Assembly: GCA_025800435.1 (NCBI GenBank)
Contig: JAOXRV010000187.1
Location: forward strand, 1 to 7,058
DNA length: 7,058 nucleotides
Source: Cellvibrionaceae bacterium
GTDB taxonomy: Bacteria > Pseudomonadota > Gammaproteobacteria > Pseudomonadales > Cellvibrionaceae
Direction of reading: 5' to 3'
This document shows positions 1-5,667 of this stretch, in pieces. Below the pieces are notes generated by a model that searched no databases, was not told the origin of the DNA, and saw only the letters and a list, made by a program, of their open reading frames with translations. The first letter of the stretch is position 1. Each line of letters opens with the position of its first letter. A program made the position numbers and the translations under genes.

Positions 1-204
1 GTCAAAGATATCTTTTAGGTAGCTGGCCTCGCTGCGCTGGACCAGGCGCTTAACCAAAACCGGAGCCGCACCGGCCATTAATTTTAAGCCGCGCGAGTCT
101 AAACCAAAGCGCTGGCGCACTCGCTCCAGTAACATTTCAGACTCGCGTGTCCTGGGGCAGATATTGTGATAAATCAGCCCGTATTCAATTTCATCCTGTT
201 TCAT
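1..204 (-). CDS. Unrecognised protein, N-terminal part only (runs off left edge)
   Basis: An open minus-strand frame starts at ATG 204 and stays open for 68 codons to the edge of the window. It begins MKQDEIEYGLIYHNICPRTR and continues through KLMAGAAPVLVKRL (about residues 41-54) to a KDIF near residue 64. I do not recognise the gene. The pattern of a charged helix, a K-L-M-x-G step, then PVLVKR followed by a helix with conserved Ala resembles a small alpha/beta module (L7/L12-like 'PVVIKRGL...A') that I recall at the N-terminus of various gammaproteobacterial membrane and signalling proteins; this is an inference from pattern only. The start is supported by the 68 open codons and the lack of another in-frame ATG nearby; only a weak GGGG stretch serves as ribosome binding site. 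It lies 95 bases downstream of ttcA on the same strand, so it may be co-transcribed with ttcA or use its own promoter. No signal peptide or membrane segment is visible in the part present. Confidence 0.55.
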   Translation of the reverse strand, partial: MKQDEIEYGLIYHNICPRTRESEMLLERVRQRFGLDSRGLKLMAGAAPVLVKRLVQRSEASYLKDIFD

Positions 205-245
205 TTGCCCCAGTGCCTCGATTAACAATAGGCCTTTTGGCTAAA

Positions 246-273
246 GCTATACAAGGGCTATGGGCAGCGGCAA
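246..273 (-). promoter_or_regulatory. Weak sigma70-like promoter candidate for the left-edge gene
   Basis: On the minus strand, TTGCCG (268-273) and TATAGC (246-251) are separated by 16 bases in the gap between the ttcA stop and the left-edge gene. Each hexamer matches four of six consensus positions. Spacing and location fit a promoter 42 bases upstream of the ATG, but hexamers of this quality arise by chance. No U-tract terminator hairpin is visible in this gap, so read-through from ttcA is also possible. Confidence 0.25.
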
Positions 274-299
274 TACCAGCCGGGCAATAAACGCTTAAA

Positions 300-1217
300 T
301 TAAGAAAATGTAATTATGTTTACTTCTTGCTGTTCTGGTTCTTTTGACTTGGCTTCTGCCTCAAAACCCGAAAACTCCCCCTCTGCGCTATCAGGCAAAT
401 GGCGAGGTTCACCACTGCGATCTAGGCTTAAACTCACAAAGTCGAATAATTCCCGATCGGCCAACTGGCTGGGCGACACCCGCTGTAGGGCAGCAAATAT
501 GGTGTCGCTGCGGCCGGGTTGCTGATGCTCCCAGTCGGCCAGCATTTGCTTGATGGCTTGGCGCTGCAGGTTCTCTTGTGAACCACACAAATTACAGGGA
601 ATAATCGGGAATTGTTTAAGCTCGGCGTACTGGGCTATATCGCGCTCGCGGCAGTAAGCCAGGGGGCGAATAATAATATTGCGCTTGTCGTCCGCCAGCA
701 GTTTTGGCGGCATGGCTTTGAGGCGGCCATTGTAGAACATATTGAGAAACAGTGTCTCGACAATATCATCTTTGTGGTGGCCCAGGGCTATTTTGGTCGC
801 GCCAATTTTCTCGGCAAAGCCATACAGGGTGCCCCGGCGCAGGCGCGAGCAGAGGCTGCAAGTCGTTTTGCCCTCGGGGATCACCTCTTTCACCACACTG
901 TAGGTGTCCTTTTCGATAATATGAAAAGGCACACCGATTTGGCTCAGGTAAGTGGGCAAGACCTCGGCCGGAAAGCCCGGCTGTTTTTGGTCCATGTTAA
1001 CCGCCACCAGTTCGAAATCAATGGGCGCGGTTTTTTGCAAATTGAGCAATACATCCAGCATGGCGTAGGAGTCTTTGCCACCGGAGAGGCAGACCATCAC
1101 CTTATCGCCGGCCTCGATCATATTAAAATCGATAATGGCATTACCCACATGGCGGCGCAGCCGCTTTTGCAGTTTGTTAAATGCCAGCCGCTCCTGGCGG
1201 CCGTCGCCGTTGCTCAT
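300..1217 (-). CDS. ttcA: TtcA, tRNA cytidine(32) 2-sulfurtransferase
   Basis: A 305-residue protein, close to the usual ~310 of the family, that makes 2-thiocytidine at position 32 in the anticodon loop of certain tRNAs. It activates the base with ATP and uses a [4Fe-4S] cluster to receive sulfur. Visible diagnostics are the PP-loop SGGKDS at residues 45-50, the CSLC pair at 120-123, GHHKDD at 146-151, PLAYCRERDI at 185-194 and CNLC at 208-211. The CxxC motifs supply the cluster and thiolation cysteines characteristic of TtcA and separate it from MesJ/TilS-type PP-loop ATPases. The C-terminal ~40 residues are Glu/Ser/Lys-rich and look unstructured. The start at ATG 1217 precedes a conserved helix and has GAGAG 7 bases upstream. 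A TACAAT (1257-1262, minus strand) could be its -10, with no good -35. It is transcribed away from the PilZ gene. A 262-codon frame on the opposite strand is a shadow. Confidence 0.97.
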   Translation of the reverse strand: MSNGDGRQERLAFNKLQKRLRRHVGNAIIDFNMIEAGDKVMVCLSGGKDSYAMLDVLLNLQKTAPIDFELVAVNMDQKQPGFPAEVLPTYLSQIGVPFHIIEKDTYSVVKEVIPEGKTTCSLCSRLRRGTLYGFAEKIGATKIALGHHKDDIVETLFLNMFYNGRLKAMPPKLLADDKRNIIIRPLAYCRERDIAQYAELKQFPIIPCNLCGSQENLQRQAIKQMLADWEHQQPGRSDTIFAALQRVSPSQLADRELFDFVSLSLDRSGEPRHLPDSAEGEFSGFEAEAKSKEPEQQEVNIITFS

Positions 1218-1270
1218 GCCCTTGCTCTCAAAACCTTAAACCTTAAAAAGGCGCGCATTGTACGATTTTT

Positions 1271-1360
1271 GCCGGCCTGCCGCCACGGCCCCAAGCCAAG
1301 CGGCCAAAGCTTGCCGCCAGCGCCGGTGAAGCCGCGGCCTAGGCCCCCTGGTACGGGGCT
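1271..1360. other. GC-rich intergenic block with nested palindromes
   Basis: By hand count these 90 bases are 69 G/C (about 77%), while the adjacent 53 bases toward ttcA are about 42%. The block holds the perfect palindromes GCCGCGGC (1331-1338) and GGCCTAGGCC (1336-1345), a GCGGC/GCCGC pair (1300-1304 with 1313-1317), and a stem pairing 1341-1347 with 1355-1361. No run of T follows any stem, so none looks like an intrinsic terminator. It lies between divergent genes, where AT-rich promoter DNA would be expected. A structured RNA, an operator region or a decayed or small coding segment are all possible. Confidence 0.4.
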
Positions 1361-1367
1361 TGTGGAT

Positions 1368-1394
1368 TTGGCACAGGCTTTGCTGAGCTATAAG
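1368..1394 (+). promoter_or_regulatory. Candidate promoter for the PilZ gene
   Basis: TTGGCA (1368-1373) and TATAAG (1389-1394) each match five of six sigma70 consensus positions. They are separated by 15 bases, shorter than the preferred 17, which lowers confidence. Transcription would start near 1401, leaving a leader of about 50 bases that contains the inverted repeat at 1408-1430 and the ribosome binding site. Confidence 0.4.
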
Positions 1395-1407
1395 CATTAA
1401 GCAACCA

Positions 1408-1430
1408 CAAGCTGGGTATTAGCCAGCTTG
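1408..1430. repeat. Perfect 8-bp inverted repeat in the PilZ leader
   Basis: CAAGCTGG (1408-1415) and CCAGCTTG (1423-1430) are exact reverse complements around a 7-base spacer. The repeat ends 8 bases before the AAGGA ribosome binding site of the PilZ gene. In RNA it would form a stem-loop; in DNA it could be a dimeric regulator's operator just downstream of the candidate promoter. There is no T-tract on either strand, which argues against an intrinsic terminator. The left arm also overlaps CCACAAGC (1405-1412), the partner of GCTTGTGG (1358-1365), so two alternative pairings exist. Confidence 0.6.
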
Positions 1431-1438
1431 GGCATTGA

Positions 1439-1443
1439 AAGGA
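1439..1443 (+). promoter_or_regulatory. Ribosome binding site fixing the PilZ start at 1450
   Basis: AAGGA at 1439-1443 lies 6 bases before ATG 1450. The longer frame that opens with TTG at 1435 would start before this site and overlap it, so ATG 1450 is preferred. Confidence 0.8.
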
Positions 1444-1449
1444 ACCCCT

Positions 1450-2211
1450 ATGGCAATGGCACTATGGCAACAGGTTTTTCAGCTGGGCAGAGCACAGCCG
1501 CTTGAGACGGCAAAGTCCCAGCCACGCCTAATACCCGAGGCGGTACTGGGCCAGCTGCGCCGCTGGCAGCGCCAGCGCCAGTTGATCGAAGTAAAAACAC
1601 CGCGCCAGGGTGAATACCAACAGAGCCTGATCTTGGCGGTGAAACCCGAGCAGGGCTGCTTTGAGATTGACGAGTTGTTTCCCGGCCACTACCACGGCCA
1701 GATTCAGGCCGGCGATGCCCTGCACCTGCGCCTGAACCAGGGCGGCCAAGTACAAGAGATGGACTGCAAGGTACTGGACTACCACAGCGACAGCGCCATG
1801 CCCTATTACAGCCTAGCCCTGCCCGAGCGCATACACGCCGGCCAGCGACGCAAGCAGCGGCGCATTGCCATTAGTGAAGACTTTCCCATTACGGTGAGTT
1901 TACAAACCAACCTGGGCGAACGTTTGCACGGCAGTGCAGAAAATATTTCCGCTGGCGGCCTGCGCCTGCGGCTGGCGGGCAATCAGCTAAAAGAGTTGCA
2001 AGCCGGGGCATTTTTGCCCCAGTGCGAATTGAATTTTCCCGGTGGCTTGCGCTTGAACTGCAGCGCACGCATCAAAGGGCTGCAATTTAAGCGCGAGCCC
2101 CATCGCCACACCAGTGTCAGCATCTGCTTTGGGCAGATGGAGCCGGCCAACCGCGACACCTTAAACGGCCTGGTGGACGCCATCTACCAGCGCTGCCAGG
2201 ATGCGGCCTAG
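1450..2211 (+). CDS. PilZ-domain c-di-GMP receptor with YcgR-like N-terminal domain
   Basis: A 253-residue cytoplasmic protein with no signal peptide or membrane segment. Residues ~25-125 look like the YcgR N-terminal (PilZN) barrel, including the ELFP stretch at 75-78. The PilZ domain follows: the arginine cluster at 133-138 (two overlapping RxxxR pairs) is the c-di-GMP-binding motif, and NISAGG at 165-170 is the (D/N)xSxxG motif on the first strand. Both binding motifs are intact, so c-di-GMP binding is expected. By family knowledge, YcgR-like proteins brake flagellar rotation when c-di-GMP is high; related PilZ proteins instead act on adhesion or exopolysaccharide, and nothing here identifies the partner. 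It is a single-gene unit, divergent from ttcA and convergent with trpS, with a stop codon (TAG) sharing CTAG with the trpS stop. Its leader carries an 8-bp inverted repeat. A role in motility control is inferred; the domain call is firm. Confidence 0.88.
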   Translation: MAMALWQQVFQLGRAQPLETAKSQPRLIPEAVLGQLRRWQRQRQLIEVKTPRQGEYQQSLILAVKPEQGCFEIDELFPGHYHGQIQAGDALHLRLNQGGQVQEMDCKVLDYHSDSAMPYYSLALPERIHAGQRRKQRRIAISEDFPITVSLQTNLGERLHGSAENISAGGLRLRLAGNQLKELQAGAFLPQCELNFPGGLRLNCSARIKGLQFKREPHRHTSVSICFGQMEPANRDTLNGLVDAIYQRCQDAA

Positions 2212-3236
2212 CCGAGCTTGCGAATGCCGACCGAGTTGCGCAGCTGGGCCAATAGGGGTGCGCTGTACTGGCGCGCTTTTTCGGCACCGGCCTGTAACAC
2301 CTCTTCGATATAAGCAGGCTTGGCCAGCAGCTCGTTATAACGCTCGCGCGGCTCGGCCAGCTCGGCGTTAATCAGTTCAAACAACTGCTTCTTAGCCTCG
2401 CCCCAGGCGATGCCGTCGGCAAAGGCCTGGCGCATCTGTGCCTGTTGCTCGGCATTGGCAAAGGCCTGCCAAATCTGGAATACAGTAGCGGTATCCGGGT
2501 CTTTGGGCTCACCTGGCTCAAGTAGATTGGTTTTTATTTTATTGATGTGCTCGCGCAGCTGCTTTTCGCCCAAAAACAGGGGGATGGTATTGCCGTAGCT
2601 CTTACTCATTTTGCGGCCATCGAGGCCCTGCAATACCGCAACATCGTCATCCACCTGATATTCGGGCAGGCTTAGCAATGGTTTCTTGTTGCTGGCAAAT
2701 AAGTGGTTAAAACGCTGGGCCATATCCCGCGCCATTTCCACGTGCTGAATTTGGTCTTTACCCACCGGCACCTTATTGGCGTTAAACATTAAAATATCTG
2801 CCGCCATCAGTACCGGATAGCTAAACAGGCCCATGGTAATACCGAAATCCGGGTCTTCACCGCCCGCTTGGTTGGCATCCACTGCGGCTTTATAAGCGTG
2901 GGCGCGATTCATCAGACCCTTGGCGCAAACACAGTTAAGCATCCAGCACAATTCGGCAATCTCGGGGATATCGGACTGGCGGTAAAACACCACCTGTTCG
3001 GGGTCTAAGCCCAGGGCCAGCCAAGTGGCGGCAATCTCGCGGGTAGACTGTTCGACCAAATCCGGATCCTGGCATTTAATCAGGGCGTGAAAATCCGCCA
3101 AAAAGTAAAAAGACAAATTATCGCTATTGCGACTGGCCTCAATGGCCGGGCGAATCGCCCCCACATAGTTGCCGATATGGGGCGTGCCCGAGGTGGTAAT
3201 ACCGGTGAGAATACGCTGTTTTTCTTGGTTGCTCAT
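2208..3236 (-). CDS. trpS: TrpS, tryptophan--tRNA ligase
   Basis: A 342-residue class I aminoacyl-tRNA synthetase that charges tRNA-Trp in the cytoplasm. The HIGH-type signature is PHIGN at 19-23 and the second signature is KMSKS at 209-213, within GLDGRKMSKSYGN. AADIL at 145-149 carries the conserved Asp147 next to the tryptophan pocket, and VGKDQIQHVE (158-167) is typical of bacterial TrpS. Many segments (GITTSGTPHIGNYVGAI, LNCVCAKGLMNRAHAYKA) resemble the Pseudomonas-type enzyme, but the protein ends at VGIRKLG without the long C-terminal tail I recall there; its length is nearer the E. coli enzyme (334). It follows the glycosyltransferase by 33 bases on the same strand and is probably the last gene of that transcript. 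The ribosome binding site is poor (AAGAG, about 12 bases upstream), which could mean modest or coupled translation. Its stop overlaps the convergent PilZ stop, leaving no intergenic terminator. Confidence 0.97.
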   Translation of the reverse strand: MSNQEKQRILTGITTSGTPHIGNYVGAIRPAIEASRNSDNLSFYFLADFHALIKCQDPDLVEQSTREIAATWLALGLDPEQVVFYRQSDIPEIAELCWMLNCVCAKGLMNRAHAYKAAVDANQAGGEDPDFGITMGLFSYPVLMAADILMFNANKVPVGKDQIQHVEMARDMAQRFNHLFASNKKPLLSLPEYQVDDDVAVLQGLDGRKMSKSYGNTIPLFLGEKQLREHINKIKTNLLEPGEPKDPDTATVFQIWQAFANAEQQAQMRQAFADGIAWGEAKKQLFELINAELAEPRERYNELLAKPAYIEEVLQAGAEKARQYSAPLLAQLRNSVGIRKLG

Positions 3237-3269
3237 GCTGTGGCTAGTGCTCTTGGGGTGTTTGCATAA

Positions 3270-4397
3270 TTAAGGGGCGCTATCATACCCCGAGCCCGCC
3301 GCGTCCTCAAACAGGGTTCGATAGCGCGGCCCCAGCGCCCGCCAGCTAAAATCCGGGCCCTGGCCGGAAACTATGCCCAGCCCTTGAGCCTTGCGTTGGG
3401 CCAGCGCAAGCAAGCGCCCGGCCAGCTGCTCGGCCTCGGCCAGCGGCTCGGCACTGGGGTAACACTGCTCGGCCCCAAACCACTCCGGGTAGACTAGGCG
3501 CCTGGGCACCAATGGCAGCGCTCCGGCCGCTACCGCCTCCAGCACCGCCAGGCCCTGAAAATCGTGCTCGGCGGTAGATAGGGCCACATCGCTGCCGGCC
3601 AGGCATTGCCAATAGGCCTGCCGGCTTGGCAAATAGCCCCACTGCCCCAGCCAACCATTGTCTTCCAATAGCCCTTGTATCTGCTCAAACTGTGGTGGGC
3701 AGCGGCGAAAGCGCTGGCCGACTATATGAAACCGCAGCGACGGCCGTTCGGCCCTGTTCAGCAGTGCTTGAAGCAGTGCCAATAAACGCGCCGGGCCCTT
3801 GTCGTATTCCCAGCGGTGGTTCCAGACGATAGTCAAAGGTGCCGCTGGGTCTTGCGCCGGGGGCGATGCGGCAGCGGCCAGGGGTACCGGAATCACCCGG
3901 GCCCGAGCTTCGAGCTGATCGACAATACCCGCCGGCACCTTATCGGGCATTTTTTTTAAAAGGGCCCCGGCGCCGGCCAAAAAACTGTCGCGGTTATAGC
4001 GGGAGTTAAACACCAGCACATTGCCACACAGGGCGCTGTAAATACTGGTCAGCTGGGTTTCCACGGCCGGGTGTTGGGCGCCGCTTTGGGGATAAGCAAA
4101 TTGATTCTCGTGAAAATAAACCAGCGTTGGCAGCTTAGCCAAGGCCGGTACAAAACCGCGCAGGGCCGCCAAATCGACCATAGAGGTGCACAACAGTAGA
4201 TCGTATGGCTGATCTAGAATTGCGCGCGACTCGGGCGCGAAGGCCCAGCTGAGGCTATTGCCGCGCTGGCGCCAGCTAAAATAGCGCGCCGGCAAACTCA
4301 GGCATTGCCACTGCCACTGCTGTAAGCCCTGGCACAATTGCTGGCGCCAGTGCTGATGGCTCTGGGCATCGTAGCCCGACAGCAGCAGTACTTTCAT
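3270..4397 (-). CDS. tRNA-queuosine mannosyltransferase-like GT-B glycosyltransferase (QTMAN/GTDC1/DUF3524 family)
   Basis: A 375-residue soluble glycosyltransferase. The N-terminal half matches the DUF3524 domain: MKVLLLSGYDAQSHQHW at the start, RYFSWRQRGN at 38-47, YFHENQFAYP at 94-103 and FNSRYNRDSFL at 130-140. The C-terminal half has VWNHRWEYDK at 191-200, HDFQGLAVLE at 278-287 (the GT-B EX7E motif with Asp279 in place of the first Glu) and LVYPEWF at 301-307. As I recall them, vertebrate GTDC1/QTMAN proteins share the same landmarks (YFHENQ, WNHRWE, HEFFGVAMLEAV, LVYPE). The vertebrate enzyme adds mannose from GDP-mannose to queuosine-34 of tRNA-Asp; the same substrate here is inferred from family. 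The ATG lies 6 bases after the stop of the upstream sensor gene with no strong ribosome binding site, suggesting translational coupling, and trpS follows. The 3' half is GC-richer than its neighbours. Family assignment is firm; the sugar and tRNA target are not. Confidence 0.88.
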   Translation of the reverse strand: MKVLLLSGYDAQSHQHWRQQLCQGLQQWQWQCLSLPARYFSWRQRGNSLSWAFAPESRAILDQPYDLLLCTSMVDLAALRGFVPALAKLPTLVYFHENQFAYPQSGAQHPAVETQLTSIYSALCGNVLVFNSRYNRDSFLAGAGALLKKMPDKVPAGIVDQLEARARVIPVPLAAAASPPAQDPAAPLTIVWNHRWEYDKGPARLLALLQALLNRAERPSLRFHIVGQRFRRCPPQFEQIQGLLEDNGWLGQWGYLPSRQAYWQCLAGSDVALSTAEHDFQGLAVLEAVAAGALPLVPRRLVYPEWFGAEQCYPSAEPLAEAEQLAGRLLALAQRKAQGLGIVSGQGPDFSWRALGPRYRTLFEDAAGSGYDSAP

Positions 4398-4403
4398 CAG
4401 TCG

Positions 4404-5444
4404 CTATAACTCAACTTCCTGCACATCGGCGCTGCGCAGCAACAACACATCCAGCCCCGCCTGCACCATCAGTTGCACCGCGACCTCCGAACGGCGGCCG
4501 CCGTAGTCGCTAACCACATAGAGCACATCGGTGGGTAAATCAGTCAGTTTAGCGCGCAAATAAGACAGCGGAATATTGGTGGAACCGGCCAGCTGCTTTT
4601 GCTTAAATTCCAACGGCAAACGCACATCCAGCAGGCGAATGGTACGGCCGCTCTCTTGTAGGCGGAAAAACTCCGCCACCGACACATAATTAACTAAGGG
4701 GTCGTGCAACAGCTCGGCAAAGCTCTCTTTGCCCAGGCACATCAACTCGCCATCATCGAGCATTTCGACCGTGGCATTGCGCGAAGTATCGCCGATTAAT
4801 GCCTCCTCGCCAAAGTAGTCACCGCGGTTTAAGGTAGCGCGGCAATAGCCGGCCGAATCGACCACTCGGGCACTGCCAGATTTAATCACATAAAAATAAT
4901 CGCCCTTGGTGCCTACCGAAACCACCTCTTCTTCGGCTTTAACCCGACGCGGCACAAAGCGCTGAAACAAGGTTTGAATATTACCCGGAGGTATGCGGCG
5001 AAACAGTGGCGCCGACAACAGCATACTCATCCAGTCCGAGTCGCTGCTTTCGGCTTCCATCAAATCCAAATCGAGGCTGCCGCTATCGACTTGGCTAGAT
5101 TCGCTCCAGGCCATCACCAGATCAAGAAAATCCCAGTCGATAACCAGTACCTGCACATCGGTTTTGGCAAACGCCGAGACCCGGGCGGGCTCGGTATTGC
5201 AAAGGGGGTGCTTAGCCTGGGGAGCATTGTGGCCAACGCTCAGGCGCGATAAATCCGCCGCCACCAGATCGACACTGCCCTTGAGCAGGTAAAAGGTTTC
5301 ACTCAAGCGCTTGCCGCGCTGAAACAACAGATCGCCCTTGTGAAACTCGCGCACACTGACCCTCGCCCGTACACTGGCCAGGTATTCATCAGACAAACAA
5401 TCAAAAGGTGAGAACCGTTGTAAATGTTGCTTTTCGACCTTCAT
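4404..5444 (-). CDS. Two cyclic-nucleotide-binding domains fused to a non-catalytic rhodanese domain
   Basis: A 346-residue cytoplasmic protein. The first Crp-like cyclic-nucleotide-binding (CNB) fold spans about 10-110, but its phosphate-binding cassette is degenerate. An acidic Ser/Asp/Glu-rich linker (~113-137) follows. The second CNB fold (~145-255) has a recognisable cassette at 211-226 (FGEEALIGDTSRNATV) with Gly212, Glu213 and Arg222 in place, so it may bind cAMP or a similar nucleotide. A rhodanese domain occupies ~257-344, with LLDVR at 271-275 and GGRRS at 315-319; the catalytic Cys position is Asp313, so sulfur transfer is not expected. There is no helix-turn-helix, so it is not a Crp-type transcription factor. 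ATG 5444 is chosen over TTG 5447 because AGGG (5452-5455) is 7 bases before the ATG and only 4 before the TTG. The gene heads the cluster with the glycosyltransferase and trpS. The domain calls are good; the function is unknown, perhaps nucleotide-responsive protein-protein signalling. Confidence 0.87.
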   Translation of the reverse strand: MKVEKQHLQRFSPFDCLSDEYLASVRARVSVREFHKGDLLFQRGKRLSETFYLLKGSVDLVAADLSRLSVGHNAPQAKHPLCNTEPARVSAFAKTDVQVLVIDWDFLDLVMAWSESSQVDSGSLDLDLMEAESSDSDWMSMLLSAPLFRRIPPGNIQTLFQRFVPRRVKAEEEVVSVGTKGDYFYVIKSGSARVVDSAGYCRATLNRGDYFGEEALIGDTSRNATVEMLDDGELMCLGKESFAELLHDPLVNYVSVAEFFRLQESGRTIRLLDVRLPLEFKQKQLAGSTNIPLSYLRAKLTDLPTDVLYVVSDYGGRRSEVAVQLMVQAGLDVLLLRSADVQEVEL

Positions 5445-5559
5445 CAAGAGACCCTAAACGCCCTATATTGGTACAGCGATAGACAGTGCCCGATGTTTAC
5501 AGCCCCTTGTTATTACTTACACCAGCTGCACTAAATCAGAATCCATAGCTCGGGGCTAA

Positions 5560-5595
5560 GCCAATAACTGCGCCGATCACTGCACCCATCACTGC
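5560..5595 (-). repeat. Three tandem 12-bp repeats just downstream of a -10 box
   Basis: Read on the minus strand, GCAGTGATGGGT (5595-5584), GCAGTGATCGGC (5583-5572) and GCAGTTATTGGC (5571-5560) are head-to-tail copies of GCAGTKATBGGY. A fourth copy of the core octamer, GCAGTTAT, lies in inverted orientation at 5619-5626 on the plus strand, on the other side of the -10. The array begins at about the predicted transcription start, a position suited to an operator. The same bases also encode part of a short glycine-zipper-like frame (see findings). Confidence 0.7.
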
Positions 5596-5602
5596 TTCAA
5601 CT

Positions 5603-5611
5603 ATTATAGCA
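5603..5611 (-). promoter_or_regulatory. Extended -10 promoter for the sensor-glycosyltransferase-trpS cluster
   Basis: On the minus strand the sequence reads TGCTATAAT, a perfect TATAAT (5603-5608) with the TGn extension. No good -35 is seen at 16-18 bases, which extended -10 promoters can do without. Transcription would begin near 5596, giving a leader of about 150 bases before ATG 5444. I see no terminator hairpin with a T-tract after apeB, so read-through from apeB may add to expression. Confidence 0.6.
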
Positions 5612-5667
5612 GCCGGCGGCAGTTATCTACTGAGCCGCTCGGCGCTTAAATTGTTATTGTCTGTGCT

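Noticed and set aside
227..250. TAGCC/GGCCTA hairpin after ttcA as terminator
   Set aside because: The stem is short and bulged and lacks a T-run.
1341..1361. Stem of 1341-1347 with 1355-1361 as a rho-independent terminator
   Set aside because: No T-tract follows on either strand and no gene ends here; both flanking genes start here.
612..1400. 262-codon plus-strand frame opposite ttcA
   Set aside because: It lies antisense to a clear ttcA with all motifs, its product has no recognisable domain and it runs through the intergenic GC-rich block; it is a shadow.
1435..1449. TTG start at 1435 for the PilZ protein
   Set aside because: The strong AAGGA at 1439-1443 would lie within the coding region; ATG 1450 has ideal spacing.
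1218..1449. c-di-GMP riboswitch upstream of the PilZ gene
   Set aside because: I found no GEMM-type conserved core; only simple inverted repeats are present.
3244..3267. 7-codon frame MQTPQEH between the glycosyltransferase and trpS, as a possible attenuator leader peptide
   Set aside because: It has no Trp codon, no ribosome binding site and no terminator or antiterminator hairpin behind it; likely chance.
3346..3654. 102-codon minus-strand frame inside the glycosyltransferase gene
   Set aside because: The Gly/Ala/Arg-rich product is what an alternative frame of GC-rich coding DNA gives; the glycosyltransferase frame is the one with family motifs.
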